Shown: positions 1 to 9,064, counted from the stretch's first letter. The stretch: DNA of 64,000 nt from Proteus hauseri ATCC 700826 (GCF_001654965.1 NZ_LXEV01000014.1:1-64000); one strand, 5' to 3'. The notes: generated from the letters alone by a model not told the origin. Numbers and translations are program-made.

Positions 1-22
1 ATACTAATGTATGTTCCTCAAA

Positions 23-451
23 TTATTTAGAGTAAGAATATTCTTGATTATTTAGAATATAAATATGATTTTGTGATGATGGCTCAAATTGGTGATGAGA
101 TAAAAAAGCATGCGCCACATCATATTCCGTTTCATCTATTGGCAAGCTCAATGCCTGCCAATGATTGATATAAGGATAAGCGCTCAAACATTGCGTTAAT
201 AAATAATGCCCAACACCACGACGACGCGTCACCTCTCTTACCATAAAATCGGTTATCAGCGCTTGTTCACCTGATAAATCTATACGACAGGCGGCTAACA
301 GTCGTTCATTAAAACGAGCAACAAATAGCGGTTTTGTATCAGTTATTGGGGTGGTTAGTGCTGTTTGATAACGCGTATCTTGCCAAATTTTAGCTAAATC
401 AATCTGGTCTTGTGCTGAAAGCTGTGGCAGTTTCTCTATCGTTAATTTCAT
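23..451 (-). CDS. panM: PanM/PanZ, GNAT-family activator of PanD
   Basis: PanM is an acetyl-CoA-binding GNAT-fold protein that triggers self-cleavage of aspartate decarboxylase PanD, giving the pyruvoyl enzyme that makes beta-alanine for pantothenate and CoA. The 142-residue protein has the GNAT pyrophosphate-binding signature RRRGVGHYL at about 77-85 and the full E. coli PanM length. The frame stays open upstream, but the start MKLTIEKLP at 451 matches the family N-terminus, so the longer N-terminal extension is rejected. It is encoded just downstream of an MFS gene on the same strand but is probably a separate unit. Identification rests on similarity; no catalytic acetyl transfer is implied. 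Confidence 0.85.
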   Translation of the reverse strand: MKLTIEKLPQLSAQDQIDLAKIWQDTRYQTALTTPITDTKPLFVARFNERLLAACRIDLSGEQALITDFMVREVTRRRGVGHYLLTQCLSAYPYINHWQALSLPIDETEYDVAHAFLSHHQFEPSSQNHIYILNNQEYSYSK

Positions 452-462
452 CAATTTTTCCG

Positions 463-1650
463 TCAGTTTGCAGTTTGTCTTTTTTCTATTAATGATGACT
501 TTAAGGTTCTTATAGTGAAAAACAATGCCAAAGTTGTGAATATTACACAAGAATAAAAGACATACTCATAGTTTCCATCTACGACAAACAGTGCAGCAAC
601 CATTGGCCCTGCTGCCATTCCACAATAACGAATAAAATTATACATGCCCATTGCGGTTGCTCGGTTTTGGCTAAAAGTGTTAGCTAATAAAGTTGTATGT
701 GTTGGCATCGTTAAACCAAGAGAAAGACCATAAAAAATAGTTAATACCAACATAATAGGTAATGAAAGCTGCCAAAATAGAGCAAATAACCCCAAAGCAA
801 CAAGATTTATAATAGAAGTTATAATGACACCTTGTTCAGCATTAAATCGATGACAAACCTTACGATACAAATAACTCCCTAAAATAAGAGCGATAGACAT
901 TGGAACATATAATCCACCAATTTCTGTGCTATTTAGCCGATAAAGATAAAATGCAATTAATGGTAAAAAGACTAACAGGCAAAAATAGTTATAAAACACC
1001 ATAAAGCTAATAACAAAAATAGAACGGCCTGTAGGTGATAAAAAAACCTGCCGCATGGCGATTAGGCTTTTAAATTTTATATTTTGCTGAGGACGAGTTT
1101 CGGGTAGAAAAAGTAAATGGATGATAAGTAAAACCACACCCGTTAAAGCGAGAAAAGCAAAAATACCTTGGTAATGATAATGCTGTGCTAAATATCCACC
1201 TAATAAAGGGCCACAAGCAGGTGCCAATGCTAATAACATTTGGTAGCTTCCCATTGCTTTAGCACGTTGATTACCTTGATAAAGATCACCTAAAATTGTG
1301 ACGGCAACGACAGGAATAGCCGCAATACCAATAGCTTGTATCACACGCCAAAAAATCAATAAACCGATTGAATAAGAGTAAAAACAGCCTAAAGCACCAA
1401 TAATAGAGATGAATAAACCGCATAATAAAACCGGTTTTCTTCCCCATTTATCAATCAACGAGCCATAAAAAAGCTGCATAATTGCCATAGTAAAAGTAAA
1501 TGCTGAAACTGTCAGATTAATAAGTGGCAATGTTGTATTAAACTGTTGTTGAATCAATGGAATAACAGGTGTGTAAATATTTTGAGCTAGAGAGCCTAAT
1601 AGGGCACTAAAGCAAATGAGGTAAAATAGATTACGTATCGAGAGTTTCAT
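463..1650 (-). CDS. MFS drug/metabolite efflux transporter (Bcr/CflA-like)
   Basis: A 395-residue, 12-helix major facilitator. The loop motif YGSLIDKWGRKPVLL after the second helix and the general sequence fit the Bcr/CflA and DHA1 drug:H+ antiporter families. I chose the start MKLSIRNLF at 1650 because AAGGCG lies a few bases upstream; the extra 47 codons upstream read through the regulatory palindrome and are unlikely to be translated. The gene is transcribed away from a MarR-family regulator, and an 18-bp palindrome lies just upstream of its start, so it is very probably repressed by that MarR protein and induced by its own substrate. The substrate is unknown. Confidence 0.8.
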   Translation of the reverse strand: MKLSIRNLFYLICFSALLGSLAQNIYTPVIPLIQQQFNTTLPLINLTVSAFTFTMAIMQLFYGSLIDKWGRKPVLLCGLFISIIGALGCFYSYSIGLLIFWRVIQAIGIAAIPVVAVTILGDLYQGNQRAKAMGSYQMLLALAPACGPLLGGYLAQHYHYQGIFAFLALTGVVLLIIHLLFLPETRPQQNIKFKSLIAMRQVFLSPTGRSIFVISFMVFYNYFCLLVFLPLIAFYLYRLNSTEIGGLYVPMSIALILGSYLYRKVCHRFNAEQGVIITSIINLVALGLFALFWQLSLPIMLVLTIFYGLSLGLTMPTHTTLLANTFSQNRATAMGMYNFIRYCGMAAGPMVAALFVVDGNYEYVFYSCVIFTTLALFFTIRTLKSSLIEKRQTAN

Positions 1651-1668
1651 TTTTTTCGCCTTGTATTT

Positions 1669-1686
1669 TTGTTTCCATGGAAACAA
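1669..1686. promoter_or_regulatory. Putative MarR operator 1 (perfect 18-bp palindrome)
   Basis: TTGTTTCCATGGAAACAA is a perfect palindrome, 19 bp upstream of the MFS start. A close copy sits at 1746-1763 next to the MarR start. Two matching palindromes flanking a divergent MarR/transporter promoter region is the usual autoregulatory arrangement. Binding is inferred. Confidence 0.7.
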
Positions 1687-1745
1687 TATAGATAATAGCG
1701 ATATTTTGATTGTTGTAAATGCTTTTGATAATATTTTAAAAAATA

Positions 1746-1763
1746 TTTTTTCCAAGGAAACAA
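1746..1763. promoter_or_regulatory. Putative MarR operator 2
   Basis: An imperfect copy of the 1669-1686 palindrome (TTTCCAAGGAAACAA core), ending one base before the MarR ATG. The right half-site AAGGAAAC also serves as the ribosome binding site, so repressor binding would block the start of its own gene. Confidence 0.65.
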
Positions 1764-1764
1764 A

Positions 1765-2229
1765 ATGGCGGGTGATAAAGTAGATACTCAACGTTTGCTT
1801 AAGGGGCTAAGTCAATTACTTGAGCTTAAAGATAAACGCTACGATGATGAGCACAAAAAAGTATTAGAAGAGAAAGGGTTAGATAATTATTCGTTGACTG
1901 AATTACATGTCATTCACTGTATTGGTGAAGAGAGTATGCGAAATCTCACCACTATTAGTGAATATATGGCGATGACACGCGGTGCTATTTCTAAAATTTG
2001 CCATCGGCTACAGAAAAAAGGCGCCATTGAAAAAATGAAAATGGCAGATAATCAAAAAGAGGTCTTTTTTATTCTGACTTCAGAAGGTCAGCGGCTTTTT
2101 AAAGCGCATGAGGTGTTACATCAACAGTCACAAACTCAATGGGCGGCTTTATTTGATAAGTATAATGGAGCCGAAAAGCAGGTTATTCAGCGCTTTTTTG
2201 ACGATGTAATAACGCATTTACGTTGTTAA
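1765..2229 (+). CDS. MarR-family transcriptional regulator
   Basis: A 154-residue winged-helix regulator. The segment around residues 45-100 (LTELHVIHCIG..., MAMTRGAISKICHRLQKKGAIEK...KEVFFILTSEGQRLF) has the helix-turn-helix and wing of MarR proteins. The start ATG at 1765 is preceded by AAGGAA. It is divergent from the MFS gene at 463-1650, with two matching palindromes between them, which points to a local repressor of that pump and of itself. MarR proteins are usually released by small phenolic or drug-like ligands; the ligand here is unknown. Confidence 0.85.
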   Translation: MAGDKVDTQRLLKGLSQLLELKDKRYDDEHKKVLEEKGLDNYSLTELHVIHCIGEESMRNLTTISEYMAMTRGAISKICHRLQKKGAIEKMKMADNQKEVFFILTSEGQRLFKAHEVLHQQSQTQWAALFDKYNGAEKQVIQRFFDDVITHLRC

Positions 2230-2278
2230 TTACAATAAAAAGAATACCCCCATATCATGGGATACAGGGGCAGAGTGA

Positions 2279-3031
2279 TTATTTTTTATCTTCAGCGATA
2301 CGATTACGGATATTGTCAGCACGCTCTTTTGATGGTGGGTGAGAATCAAACATACTTGAATCACCACCGCCTAATTTCGCTAGTTTATCAAAACCAGTGA
2401 CTAAGCCTGCGGGGCTTACACCACGTTTTTTCAGCAGATCATAAGAGAAGTTATCTGCTTCTGATTCTTGGTGTTGCGAGAACTGTGCATTAACCAGTTT
2501 TTCTCCCATTTCAGCTAATTGAGAGCTACTTAATTGAGCTGCAACACCACCAGCAGATGAAGCAGCTGTACGTGCTGCAACCGTCGCATGAGCAACTTGG
2601 ATTGCTTTACGCGTATGACCTAGTGCAACGTGACCCATTTCATGACCTAATACGCCTTCAACTTCGTTGTCGGTCATTAAATCCATTAAACCGCTATAAA
2701 CACGAACGCAGCCATTTGCCATTGCCCAAGCATTAACATCTTTTGTCATGTAAACTTTATAGTTTACTGGGGTACCATTAACTTCATTACCTAATGCTTT
2801 AGAAATATTATTTAAGCGTTTAGTGTAGGTACTGTTTGCTGGAGCAACTTTGTTTTGAGCATCCATCTCTTTACAAGCATCATTAGTCAGCGCTTTTATA
2901 TCGTCATCGCTTAATGTTGCCGCTTGGAAAAGTTGGGTGCCTGATTTTGTCAGCATAGCCGTATCAAGGTTTTGACAACCAGAGAGTAATGCTGTTGAAA
3001 CCATCACTATCGCAAGTAATTTTATTTTCAT
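2279..3031 (-). CDS. loiP: LoiP, M48-family lipoprotein metalloprotease
   Basis: A periplasmic zinc protease anchored in the outer membrane. In E. coli LoiP (YggG) cleaves Phe-Phe bonds, is induced at low osmolarity and works with BepA. The 250-residue protein starts with a lipoprotein signal whose lipobox LLSGC places the acylated cysteine at 19. HEMGH at 130-134 is the zinc-binding HEXXH, and ESEAD near 190 gives the third ligand. Length and sequence match E. coli LoiP throughout. It is convergent with the MarR gene; the short interval between them has only a weak GC-rich hairpin near 2240-2270. Confidence 0.9.
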   Translation of the reverse strand: MKIKLLAIVMVSTALLSGCQNLDTAMLTKSGTQLFQAATLSDDDIKALTNDACKEMDAQNKVAPANSTYTKRLNNISKALGNEVNGTPVNYKVYMTKDVNAWAMANGCVRVYSGLMDLMTDNEVEGVLGHEMGHVALGHTRKAIQVAHATVAARTAASSAGGVAAQLSSSQLAEMGEKLVNAQFSQHQESEADNFSYDLLKKRGVSPAGLVTGFDKLAKLGGGDSSMFDSHPPSKERADNIRNRIAEDKK

Positions 3032-3444
3032 GGTGAGTTAAGTCCTTTTCTGCCTAGCAGTTTAATGTAATTGCAGGTTAAATTCGTGCGAAAGAATAGC
3101 AGCGCTTATCTAGGTGTGCAATATATTCATTCTTGGAAAATATAAGTGGTTATTTATATATTTATAAGAATTATTTTATAAATATAATATTATTTACTAT
3201 TAGGTAATGATAAAGGTACGTTTATAATATTAAGAAAAACAATAGGATTTTCTTAATTTTTAAGATAGCGAGTAATATATTAACCTTATGAATTTACAAG
3301 TTTATACTCATTACTAGATTAATTTAGATATAAAGTATTTTTTAGGATTTTCGCTATATAATATAAAAAACATATTATAATAATCATCTATTTAACAATA
3401 TAAAACTAAATATATTTAAATAGGCGGTATTTATTGCTTAAGCA
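3032..3444. other. AT-rich intergenic stretch, no gene seen
   Basis: About 410 bases of very AT-rich DNA between loiP and the ugp terminator. It should hold the loiP promoter near its left end. I see no coding frame of useful length, no RNA gene and no repeat beyond simple A/T runs. Confidence 0.5.
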
Positions 3445-3476
3445 ATAAAAATAACGATGCAAAATACATCGTTATT
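3445..3476 (-). terminator. Intrinsic terminator of the ugp operon
   Basis: A perfect 10-bp stem, AATAACGATG (3450-3459) with CATCGTTATT (3467-3476), and a 7-base loop. Read on the minus strand it is followed by TTTTTATTG, so it ends transcription coming from ugpC. Confidence 0.75.
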
Positions 3477-3516
3477 AAGATTAAACTGAAAATACATTGA
3501 ATAGATAAAACGTGAT

Positions 3517-4617
3517 TTAAGAAACCATTGATTTATTTATTAAGACAAAAGGACGAGCTATTCGAACGCCTGTTTGTGCATCAAAAAAATGTAAATATTC
3601 AGGGTGAATGGTTAAACCAATTTTATTACCGATTTCTACACCATGATCGTTAGGTGCTCGAATAACTATCGGTTGTTTTTGTTTGTCACATGTTGTGGCA
3701 TAAATTAAAACATCGGCACCTAATGCTTCAATAAATTCTACCTCAGCATGAAAAATAGGGTGCTGATTATCGATAATTAAATGTTCAGGGCGTAAACCTA
3801 ATTTGATGGTATTGAAATGCCACTGTTGCGTTGATATAGCAATATAACCATCAGCAATTTCAATAACACCATGATTAATGGGTGTTTCTAAAATATTCAT
3901 TGCAGGTGATCCCATAAAAGTAGCAACAAATACAGAAGCTGGGCTTTGGTAAATATCTAACGGAGTACCCACCTGCTCGATATGGCCCTGATTAAGCACA
4001 ACTAATTTATCTGCCAATGTCATTGCTTCAACTTGGTCATGAGTAACGTAAATCGATGTTGTGGAGAGTTTTCGCTGTAATTTTTTGATCTCCAGACGCA
4101 TTTGTACGCGTAATTTTGCATCAAGATTTGATAATGGCTCATCAAATAAAAATACTTTAGGTTTTCGGACGATAGCTCTACCCATTGCAACACGTTGGCG
4201 TTGCCCACCTGAAAGTTCTTTTGGTTTTCTCTCTAATAAATGGCTGATTTCTAGCATTTCGGCTGCGCTATTAACCAATTCTTCAATTTTTGCTTTTGGT
4301 GTTTTACGATTGCGCAGGCCATAAGCCATATTGTTATAAACCGACATATGGGGATAAAGTGCATAATTTTGAAATACCATAGCGATATCGCGCTCACTGG
4401 GTTCATGTTCATTGACACGCAAATTATCAATCAATAAATCACCTTCAGTAATAGTTTCTAACCCTGCGATCATTCGCAATAGTGTCGATTTTCCACAACC
4501 ACTCGGCCCGACTAAAACGACCATTTCTCCTTGTTCAATAGAAAGACTTAAACTTGAAATGGCATTGTGTCCATTGGGATAACGTTTTGCTAAATGAGTT
4601 AGCGTTACGGTAGTCAT
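3517..4617 (-). CDS. ugpC: UgpC, sn-glycerol-3-phosphate ABC importer ATPase
   Basis: The ATP-binding subunit powering uptake of sn-glycerol-3-phosphate and glycerophosphodiesters. Walker A GPSGCGKST at 37-45, signature LSGGQ at 135-139, Walker B VFLFDEP near 155-161 and the switch histidine in YVTHDQ are all present, followed by the C-terminal MalK-type regulatory domain. The start at 4617 is preceded by GGAG located inside the end of ugpE, whose stop is one base away, so the two are translationally coupled; an upstream in-frame ATG is less likely. It is the last gene of ugpBAEC. A terminator follows at about 3450. Confidence 0.9.
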   Translation of the reverse strand: MTTVTLTHLAKRYPNGHNAISSLSLSIEQGEMVVLVGPSGCGKSTLLRMIAGLETITEGDLLIDNLRVNEHEPSERDIAMVFQNYALYPHMSVYNNMAYGLRNRKTPKAKIEELVNSAAEMLEISHLLERKPKELSGGQRQRVAMGRAIVRKPKVFLFDEPLSNLDAKLRVQMRLEIKKLQRKLSTTSIYVTHDQVEAMTLADKLVVLNQGHIEQVGTPLDIYQSPASVFVATFMGSPAMNILETPINHGVIEIADGYIAISTQQWHFNTIKLGLRPEHLIIDNQHPIFHAEVEFIEALGADVLIYATTCDKQKQPIVIRAPNDHGVEIGNKIGLTIHPEYLHFFDAQTGVRIARPFVLINKSMVS

Positions 4618-4618
4618 A

Positions 4619-5467
4619 TTATTTCTCCGTATCAATAAAGCCTTTTACAAAGGCTTTTTGCATCAAAATGACGATCAGTACTGGCGGCAACATAGCAATT
4701 AAGGTGGTTGCCATAATTTTATTCCATTCAATAACACCATCCGAAACCGCGACCATCTGTTTAATTCCCATCACAATGGTGTAGTAGTTAGTATCTGTTG
4801 TGATAAGCATTGGCCAAAGATATTGGTTCCACCCATAAATAAATGTAATAACAAAAAGGGCAGCAATATTGGTTCGTGATAACGGCAGCAAGATAGTGAA
4901 AAAGAATCTAATCGGCCCTGCGCCATCTATTTTGGCAGCCTCAATTAATTCAGGGGTGATGGTGAGAAAAAATTGGCGAAACAAAAATGTTGCTGTTGCA
5001 CTGGCAATAAGAGGAATGGTTAAACCTGAATAAGCGTTGAGCATGTTAAGGTTCGTGACAACTTCAAATGTTGGCATAATACGAACTTCAACCGGTAGCA
5101 TCAGGGTAAAAAAGATGGTCCAAAATGCAAGTGTTCGGCAGGGAAAGCGAAAAAAAACCACAGCATATGCCGATAAAATAGAAATAGTTAATTTTCCTAT
5201 GGTGATGATTAAAGCCATTACCAAAGAGTTAAATAACATACGATTAATGGAAATTGCACTATTTTGCGTGGTACCCGCTTGCGATAAGATCTCTTTAAAT
5301 ACGCTAAATCCTTGTGATCCAAACCAAATCGGAGAGCCTGTAGCAAATTCAGCGTTTGAATGTGTTGTTGCCACTAACGCAATCCACACAGGGAAAGCCA
5401 CTGAGAGAATGCCCGCAATCAAAATAAAGTGGCAAAATAAGTGAAATAAAGGTCTGCGCTCAACCAT
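4619..5467 (-). CDS. ugpE: UgpE, glycerol-3-phosphate ABC permease
   Basis: The second membrane subunit of the Ugp importer. This 282-residue inner-membrane protein has six predicted helices. The EAA loop that docks to UgpC is visible as ELIEAAKIDGAGPIRFFFTILLPLS near residues 185-210. The sequence aligns along its length with E. coli UgpE, including the ending MQKAFVKGFIDTEK. Its start codon overlaps the stop of ugpA by one base, showing translational coupling in the operon. Confidence 0.9.
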   Translation of the reverse strand: MVERRPLFHLFCHFILIAGILSVAFPVWIALVATTHSNAEFATGSPIWFGSQGFSVFKEILSQAGTTQNSAISINRMLFNSLVMALIITIGKLTISILSAYAVVFFRFPCRTLAFWTIFFTLMLPVEVRIMPTFEVVTNLNMLNAYSGLTIPLIASATATFLFRQFFLTITPELIEAAKIDGAGPIRFFFTILLPLSRTNIAALFVITFIYGWNQYLWPMLITTDTNYYTIVMGIKQMVAVSDGVIEWNKIMATTLIAMLPPVLIVILMQKAFVKGFIDTEK

Positions 5468-6351
5468 TAGTAAGCCACCTTTTTTTCAATATAACGAAAT
5501 TGAATTACCGTCAGTACAGCGACAATGAGCATCAAAATAACGGATTGTGCTGCCGAAGAACCTAAATCTAATCCGACAAAACCATCGTTATAAACTTTAT
5601 AAACCAAGGTTGATGTGCTGCTTCCTGGTCCACCTTGCGTCATGGCATGAATAATGGCAAAAGTATCAAAAAAGGCGTAAGCAAAATTCACCACTAACAA
5701 GAAGAAAGTGGTGGGCGAAATTAATGGAAAACTAATGGTGATAAAGCGCTTAATCGGACCACTACCATCAATTGCCGCCGCTTCTAATAGCGATTTAGGA
5801 ACAGATTGCAGCGCTGCAAGGAAAAATAAAAAGTTATAGCTTATTTGCTTCCATGCCGCAGTTAAAATCACCATCCACATTGCATGATGGGTATTAAGAA
5901 CCGGATCCCAATTAACCCCTACCTTTTTTAATAAATGACTTATTATTCCAATGGTTGGGTCTAGCATAAACAGCCATAAAAAACCGGCAATAACCGGAGC
6001 AATGGCGTAAGGTGCAATTAAAACTGTACGATAAAATAATTTTCCACGTAAAATTTGCTCTGCAATACCAGCAAGAATAAGTGCAGAAAGCATGGATAAA
6101 AACACCACACAAGTGCTAAAAACTAATGTGGTGATTAAGCTATCAAAGTAATAAGTATTACTAAAAAGACGCTGAAAGTTTTCAAATCCAACAAATTCTC
6201 GACTAAGACCAAATGCATCTTCTAATTGAAATGATTGAAAAAGTGCTTGTCCAGCAGGCCAAATAAAAAAGATTAAGGTGATTGCTAGCTGGGGGAAAAT
6301 AAGCGCAGCAGGTAACCATTTTTGTTTGAAGTGGATAGATTGAGAAGCCAT
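5467..6351 (-). CDS. ugpA: UgpA, glycerol-3-phosphate ABC permease
   Basis: The first membrane subunit of the Ugp importer, 294 residues and six predicted helices. The EAA-type loop LLEAAAIDGSGPIKRF is near 190-205. It forms the transmembrane channel with UgpE and receives substrate from UgpB. It lies 61 bases after ugpB and overlaps ugpE by one base, so it is part of the same mRNA. Confidence 0.9.
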   Translation of the reverse strand: MASQSIHFKQKWLPAALIFPQLAITLIFFIWPAGQALFQSFQLEDAFGLSREFVGFENFQRLFSNTYYFDSLITTLVFSTCVVFLSMLSALILAGIAEQILRGKLFYRTVLIAPYAIAPVIAGFLWLFMLDPTIGIISHLLKKVGVNWDPVLNTHHAMWMVILTAAWKQISYNFLFFLAALQSVPKSLLEAAAIDGSGPIKRFITISFPLISPTTFFLLVVNFAYAFFDTFAIIHAMTQGGPGSSTSTLVYKVYNDGFVGLDLGSSAAQSVILMLIVAVLTVIQFRYIEKKVAY

Positions 6352-6412
6352 ATGTTATCCAATAAATCTTAAAAAATAAGCGAGCCTAAAAGACTCGCTT
6401 AAAGATAAATTA

Positions 6413-7717
6413 CTACTGAGTGCGTTCAAAACGGCGTAATTGCTCATTTCCACGTGTCACTGCGTTATCTAATGCAGTTTGTGCGTTCTGTTTTCCCGAC
6501 CATACTTTTTCTAATTCTTCATCAACAATTTCACGTGTTTGTAGGAAGTTACCAAAACGTAATCCCTTAGAATTTTCAGTTGATTCTGAAACGGTCATTT
6601 GCAATATTGCCGTTTCAGTACCCGGATTTTGTTGATAAAAACCTTGCTGCTGAGTTAGCGCATAAGCGGCTTTAGTGACAGGTAAATAACCTGTTGCTTG
6701 ATGCCAATCAGCTTGTACTTCGGGGCTAGAAAGATAAGTGAAAAACTTGGCTACACCGTTATATTCTGCATCTGGACGGCCAGACATTACCCATAAAGAT
6801 GCACCACCAATAATGGTATTAGCGGGTTTTTGTACTAACGTGTCGTCATAAGGTAATTGGCTAACGCCGATATCGACACCTTTCATATTCTCTTTAATTC
6901 CCGCAAAACCGGCGGATGATTCCATCACCATCGCACACTCTTGAGTATAAAATAGTGGCATTGCATCAGATTGACGGCCACCATATTTGAATATGCCAGA
7001 TTTAGACCAGTCCGCCATTTGTTGGATATGATTAACAAAAGGGGGGGTATTAAAAAGAAATATTGCATCGGTACCATCAAACCCATTGTTTTTAGTGGCA
7101 ATAGGTAAGTTATTGCGAGCACCAAAGTTTTCTATTTGCGTCCATGATTGCCATGTGGTGGTAAAGCCGCATTTCACACCCGAATCGAGCAGCTTTTTAG
7201 AGATTGCTTCCATCTCTTTCCATGTTGCAGGGGGCTGTTCAATTCCGGCTTTTTTAAAGAGCGCTTTATTGTAATAAAGTACAGGTGTTGAACTATTAAA
7301 TGGTAGCGACATCATTTTGCCATCACTGGTAGTGTAATAGCCGGTAACGGTAGATAAATAACTATTAGGATCAAAGGGTTCTTTGGTTTTTTCCATCAAT
7401 TGATAAACCGGGAAAACGGCTTTTTTAGCGCCCATCATACTTGCAGTACCGACTTCAAAAACTTGTACTATTGCGGACTGATTTTTAGCGCGAAATGAAG
7501 CAACAGCACTAGTCATTGTCTCCGCATAAGTGCCTTTATACACGGGTTTAATAATATAATCGGATTGGCTAGCATTAAAATCATTGGCGATTTGATTCAC
7601 CTTCTGACCTAAAGCCCCTCCCATTGCATGCCACCACTCAATTTCTGTTTTTGCATAGGTTGGAGAGGTAAATAGCGCCATCGCAACAGCAAGACCCGTC
7701 AGTGATTTGATCGACAT
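6413..7717 (-). CDS. ugpB: UgpB, periplasmic glycerol-3-phosphate binding protein
   Basis: The substrate-binding component of the Ugp importer. The 434-residue protein starts with a Sec signal peptide that should be cut after MALFTSPTYA, and the mature part KTEIEWWHAMGGALGQKVN is typical of UgpB. It is the first gene of ugpBAEC. A Pho box lies about 70 bp upstream of the start, so induction by phosphate starvation through PhoB is expected. The operon is divergent from ugpQ, unlike E. coli, where ugpQ is the last gene of the same operon. Confidence 0.92.
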   Translation of the reverse strand: MSIKSLTGLAVAMALFTSPTYAKTEIEWWHAMGGALGQKVNQIANDFNASQSDYIIKPVYKGTYAETMTSAVASFRAKNQSAIVQVFEVGTASMMGAKKAVFPVYQLMEKTKEPFDPNSYLSTVTGYYTTSDGKMMSLPFNSSTPVLYYNKALFKKAGIEQPPATWKEMEAISKKLLDSGVKCGFTTTWQSWTQIENFGARNNLPIATKNNGFDGTDAIFLFNTPPFVNHIQQMADWSKSGIFKYGGRQSDAMPLFYTQECAMVMESSAGFAGIKENMKGVDIGVSQLPYDDTLVQKPANTIIGGASLWVMSGRPDAEYNGVAKFFTYLSSPEVQADWHQATGYLPVTKAAYALTQQQGFYQQNPGTETAILQMTVSESTENSKGLRFGNFLQTREIVDEELEKVWSGKQNAQTALDNAVTRGNEQLRRFERTQ

Positions 7718-7787
7718 GCAGTATTTCCTTTTTAATCGAAAGTTAAAGGTTTAATCTTATTTGTTGGAATTACCCTAAGTGTTATTT

Positions 7788-7805
7788 ATGACAAAATGGT
7801 GACAA
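7788..7805 (-). promoter_or_regulatory. Pho box for ugpBAEC
   Basis: On the minus strand the site reads TTGTCAC, 4 bases, TTGTCAT. This is two 7-bp PhoB half-sites at the canonical 11-bp period. It points toward ugpB. PhoB control of ugp is established in E. coli; here it is inferred from the match. Confidence 0.75.
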
Positions 7806-7832
7806 TTAAATGAAGATATATTGATGGTGTAG

Positions 7833-7863
7833 TTGTCAAATTACTGTCACAAATGGTTGTCAT
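7833..7863 (+). promoter_or_regulatory. Pho box for ugpQ, with an extra half-site
   Basis: TTGTCAA, 4 bases, CTGTCAC at 7833-7850 is a plus-strand Pho box with an 11-bp period. A third half-site TTGTCAT follows at 7857-7863 with a 6-base gap. It lies 32-62 bp upstream of the ugpQ start, which suggests ugpQ has its own PhoB-dependent promoter. Confidence 0.65.
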
Positions 7864-7894
7864 GATGGTGATGTGAATAAAAAAGGAGATAGAA

Positions 7895-8620
7895 ATGAAA
7901 ATAGCTGCTCACCGAGGTTTTTCTGGAAAAGCACCCGAAAATACATTAGCTGCTTTTAAAATGGCAATCGATTTTGGTTGTGAATGGATTGAAACCGATG
8001 TGCAATTAACTGCAGATTATGTGCCAGTGCTTATTCATGACAAAACCGTAAACCGCTGCACTAACGGGCGAGGTGCTGTTCGTTTTCATACGTTAGATGA
8101 TTTACATCGACTTGATGCAGGTAGTTGGTTTAGTTCGCTTTATCAAGGCGAGAAAATACCGTCATTAAGACAAGGACTGCAATTGATTAAGCGTTCAGGC
8201 ACTAAGCTTAATATTGAGTTAAAAACATGGCCTGACGATGATATTGAACGTTTGTGTTTAGCCGTATCCGATATGATAAAAAGTGCAGATATTCCTGATA
8301 ATCAAATTCTTTTTTCATCTTTTGATACCCATGCGTTAGTGGTAATGAAAAGATATTTGCCATCTATTCGCCGAGGCCAATTATGGGATGAAATTCCTGA
8401 TAAGGCTGATGCATTATCGACATTAAAGTTAATCGATGCGTTTAGTGTGCATTGTAATTATCAATTTTTAACCCAGCAACAAGCACAAATGCTGAAACAA
8501 TCAGGTTATGAGATCTATTGCTACACGCCGAATGATCCTAAAGAGGTTGCACACTTTGAACAGTGGGGTGTTGATATGCTAATTACTGATATGCCGGATG
8601 TTTATCAAGCCGATAAATAA
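7895..8620 (+). CDS. ugpQ: UgpQ, glycerophosphodiester phosphodiesterase
   Basis: A cytoplasmic enzyme that hydrolyses glycerophosphodiesters brought in by the Ugp importer to sn-glycerol-3-phosphate plus an alcohol. The 241-residue GDPD TIM barrel begins with the catalytic signature HRGFSGKAPENT (residues 5-16), followed by ETDVQLT and IHDKTVNR, which hold the metal ligands and the second catalytic histidine. The start is preceded by AAAAAGGAGA. It is monocistronic, ended by a hairpin at about 8700, and divergent from ugpBAEC with its own Pho box. Confidence 0.92.
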   Translation: MKIAAHRGFSGKAPENTLAAFKMAIDFGCEWIETDVQLTADYVPVLIHDKTVNRCTNGRGAVRFHTLDDLHRLDAGSWFSSLYQGEKIPSLRQGLQLIKRSGTKLNIELKTWPDDDIERLCLAVSDMIKSADIPDNQILFSSFDTHALVVMKRYLPSIRRGQLWDEIPDKADALSTLKLIDAFSVHCNYQFLTQQQAQMLKQSGYEIYCYTPNDPKEVAHFEQWGVDMLITDMPDVYQADK

Positions 8621-8699
8621 AAAGGTTTTAGACATAAACTTGAGCGCGGTTGTAGGTTGTGTGATTTTAAACGTAGTATAAAGTCTAATGTAAAAGTTT

Positions 8700-8740
8700 A
8701 AGGCGCAAGATATTTTATTATTGTGCCTTTAGTTTTTTGT
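8700..8740 (+). terminator. Intrinsic terminator after ugpQ
   Basis: AGGCGCAA (8701-8708) pairs with TTGTGCCT (8721-8728) with one G-T pair, followed by a T-rich tail containing TTTTTTG. Confidence 0.7.
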
Positions 8741-9064
8741 TTCATCGCCCAATTTTCTATCCTCATATATCTTCTATTTTCTATTTAAAAAACACTTAAT
8801 AATAGCCAGCTAAAAATGGTTAAAGGTGAGTAATAGATGTTTTCTCAATATTCTCTGTTATTATCCTTGCGCGAAATGAAGGCATAACTCTTATTTGTGT
8901 GAATTATTAACTTTAGGTCCATAGCAAATAAAGTTTATTTCGTTAATGTGTAATAACAGGAAAAAAACGGCAAACTGACGCAACTGCCTAATTTACCTAA
9001 CCTCCGATGGTAGAGATGATAAATCTCTACCTATATAACAAAATGATATTGTTGAGAGCTGAAC
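8741..9064 (+). promoter_or_regulatory. Leader of the carbamate kinase gene with a 9-bp hairpin
   Basis: A 324-base interval without a coding frame. Near its end GGTAGAGAT (9009-9017) and ATCTCTACC (9023-9031) form a perfect inverted repeat with a 5-base loop, 33 bases before the arcC start. It could be an operator or a leader hairpin. There is no T tract after it, so it is not an intrinsic terminator. The promoter cannot be placed with confidence. Confidence 0.4.

Noticed and set aside
463-1791. A longer MFS protein starting at 1791
   Set aside because: It would read through both MarR palindromes and has no family match in the added part; the start at 1650 has a ribosome binding site.
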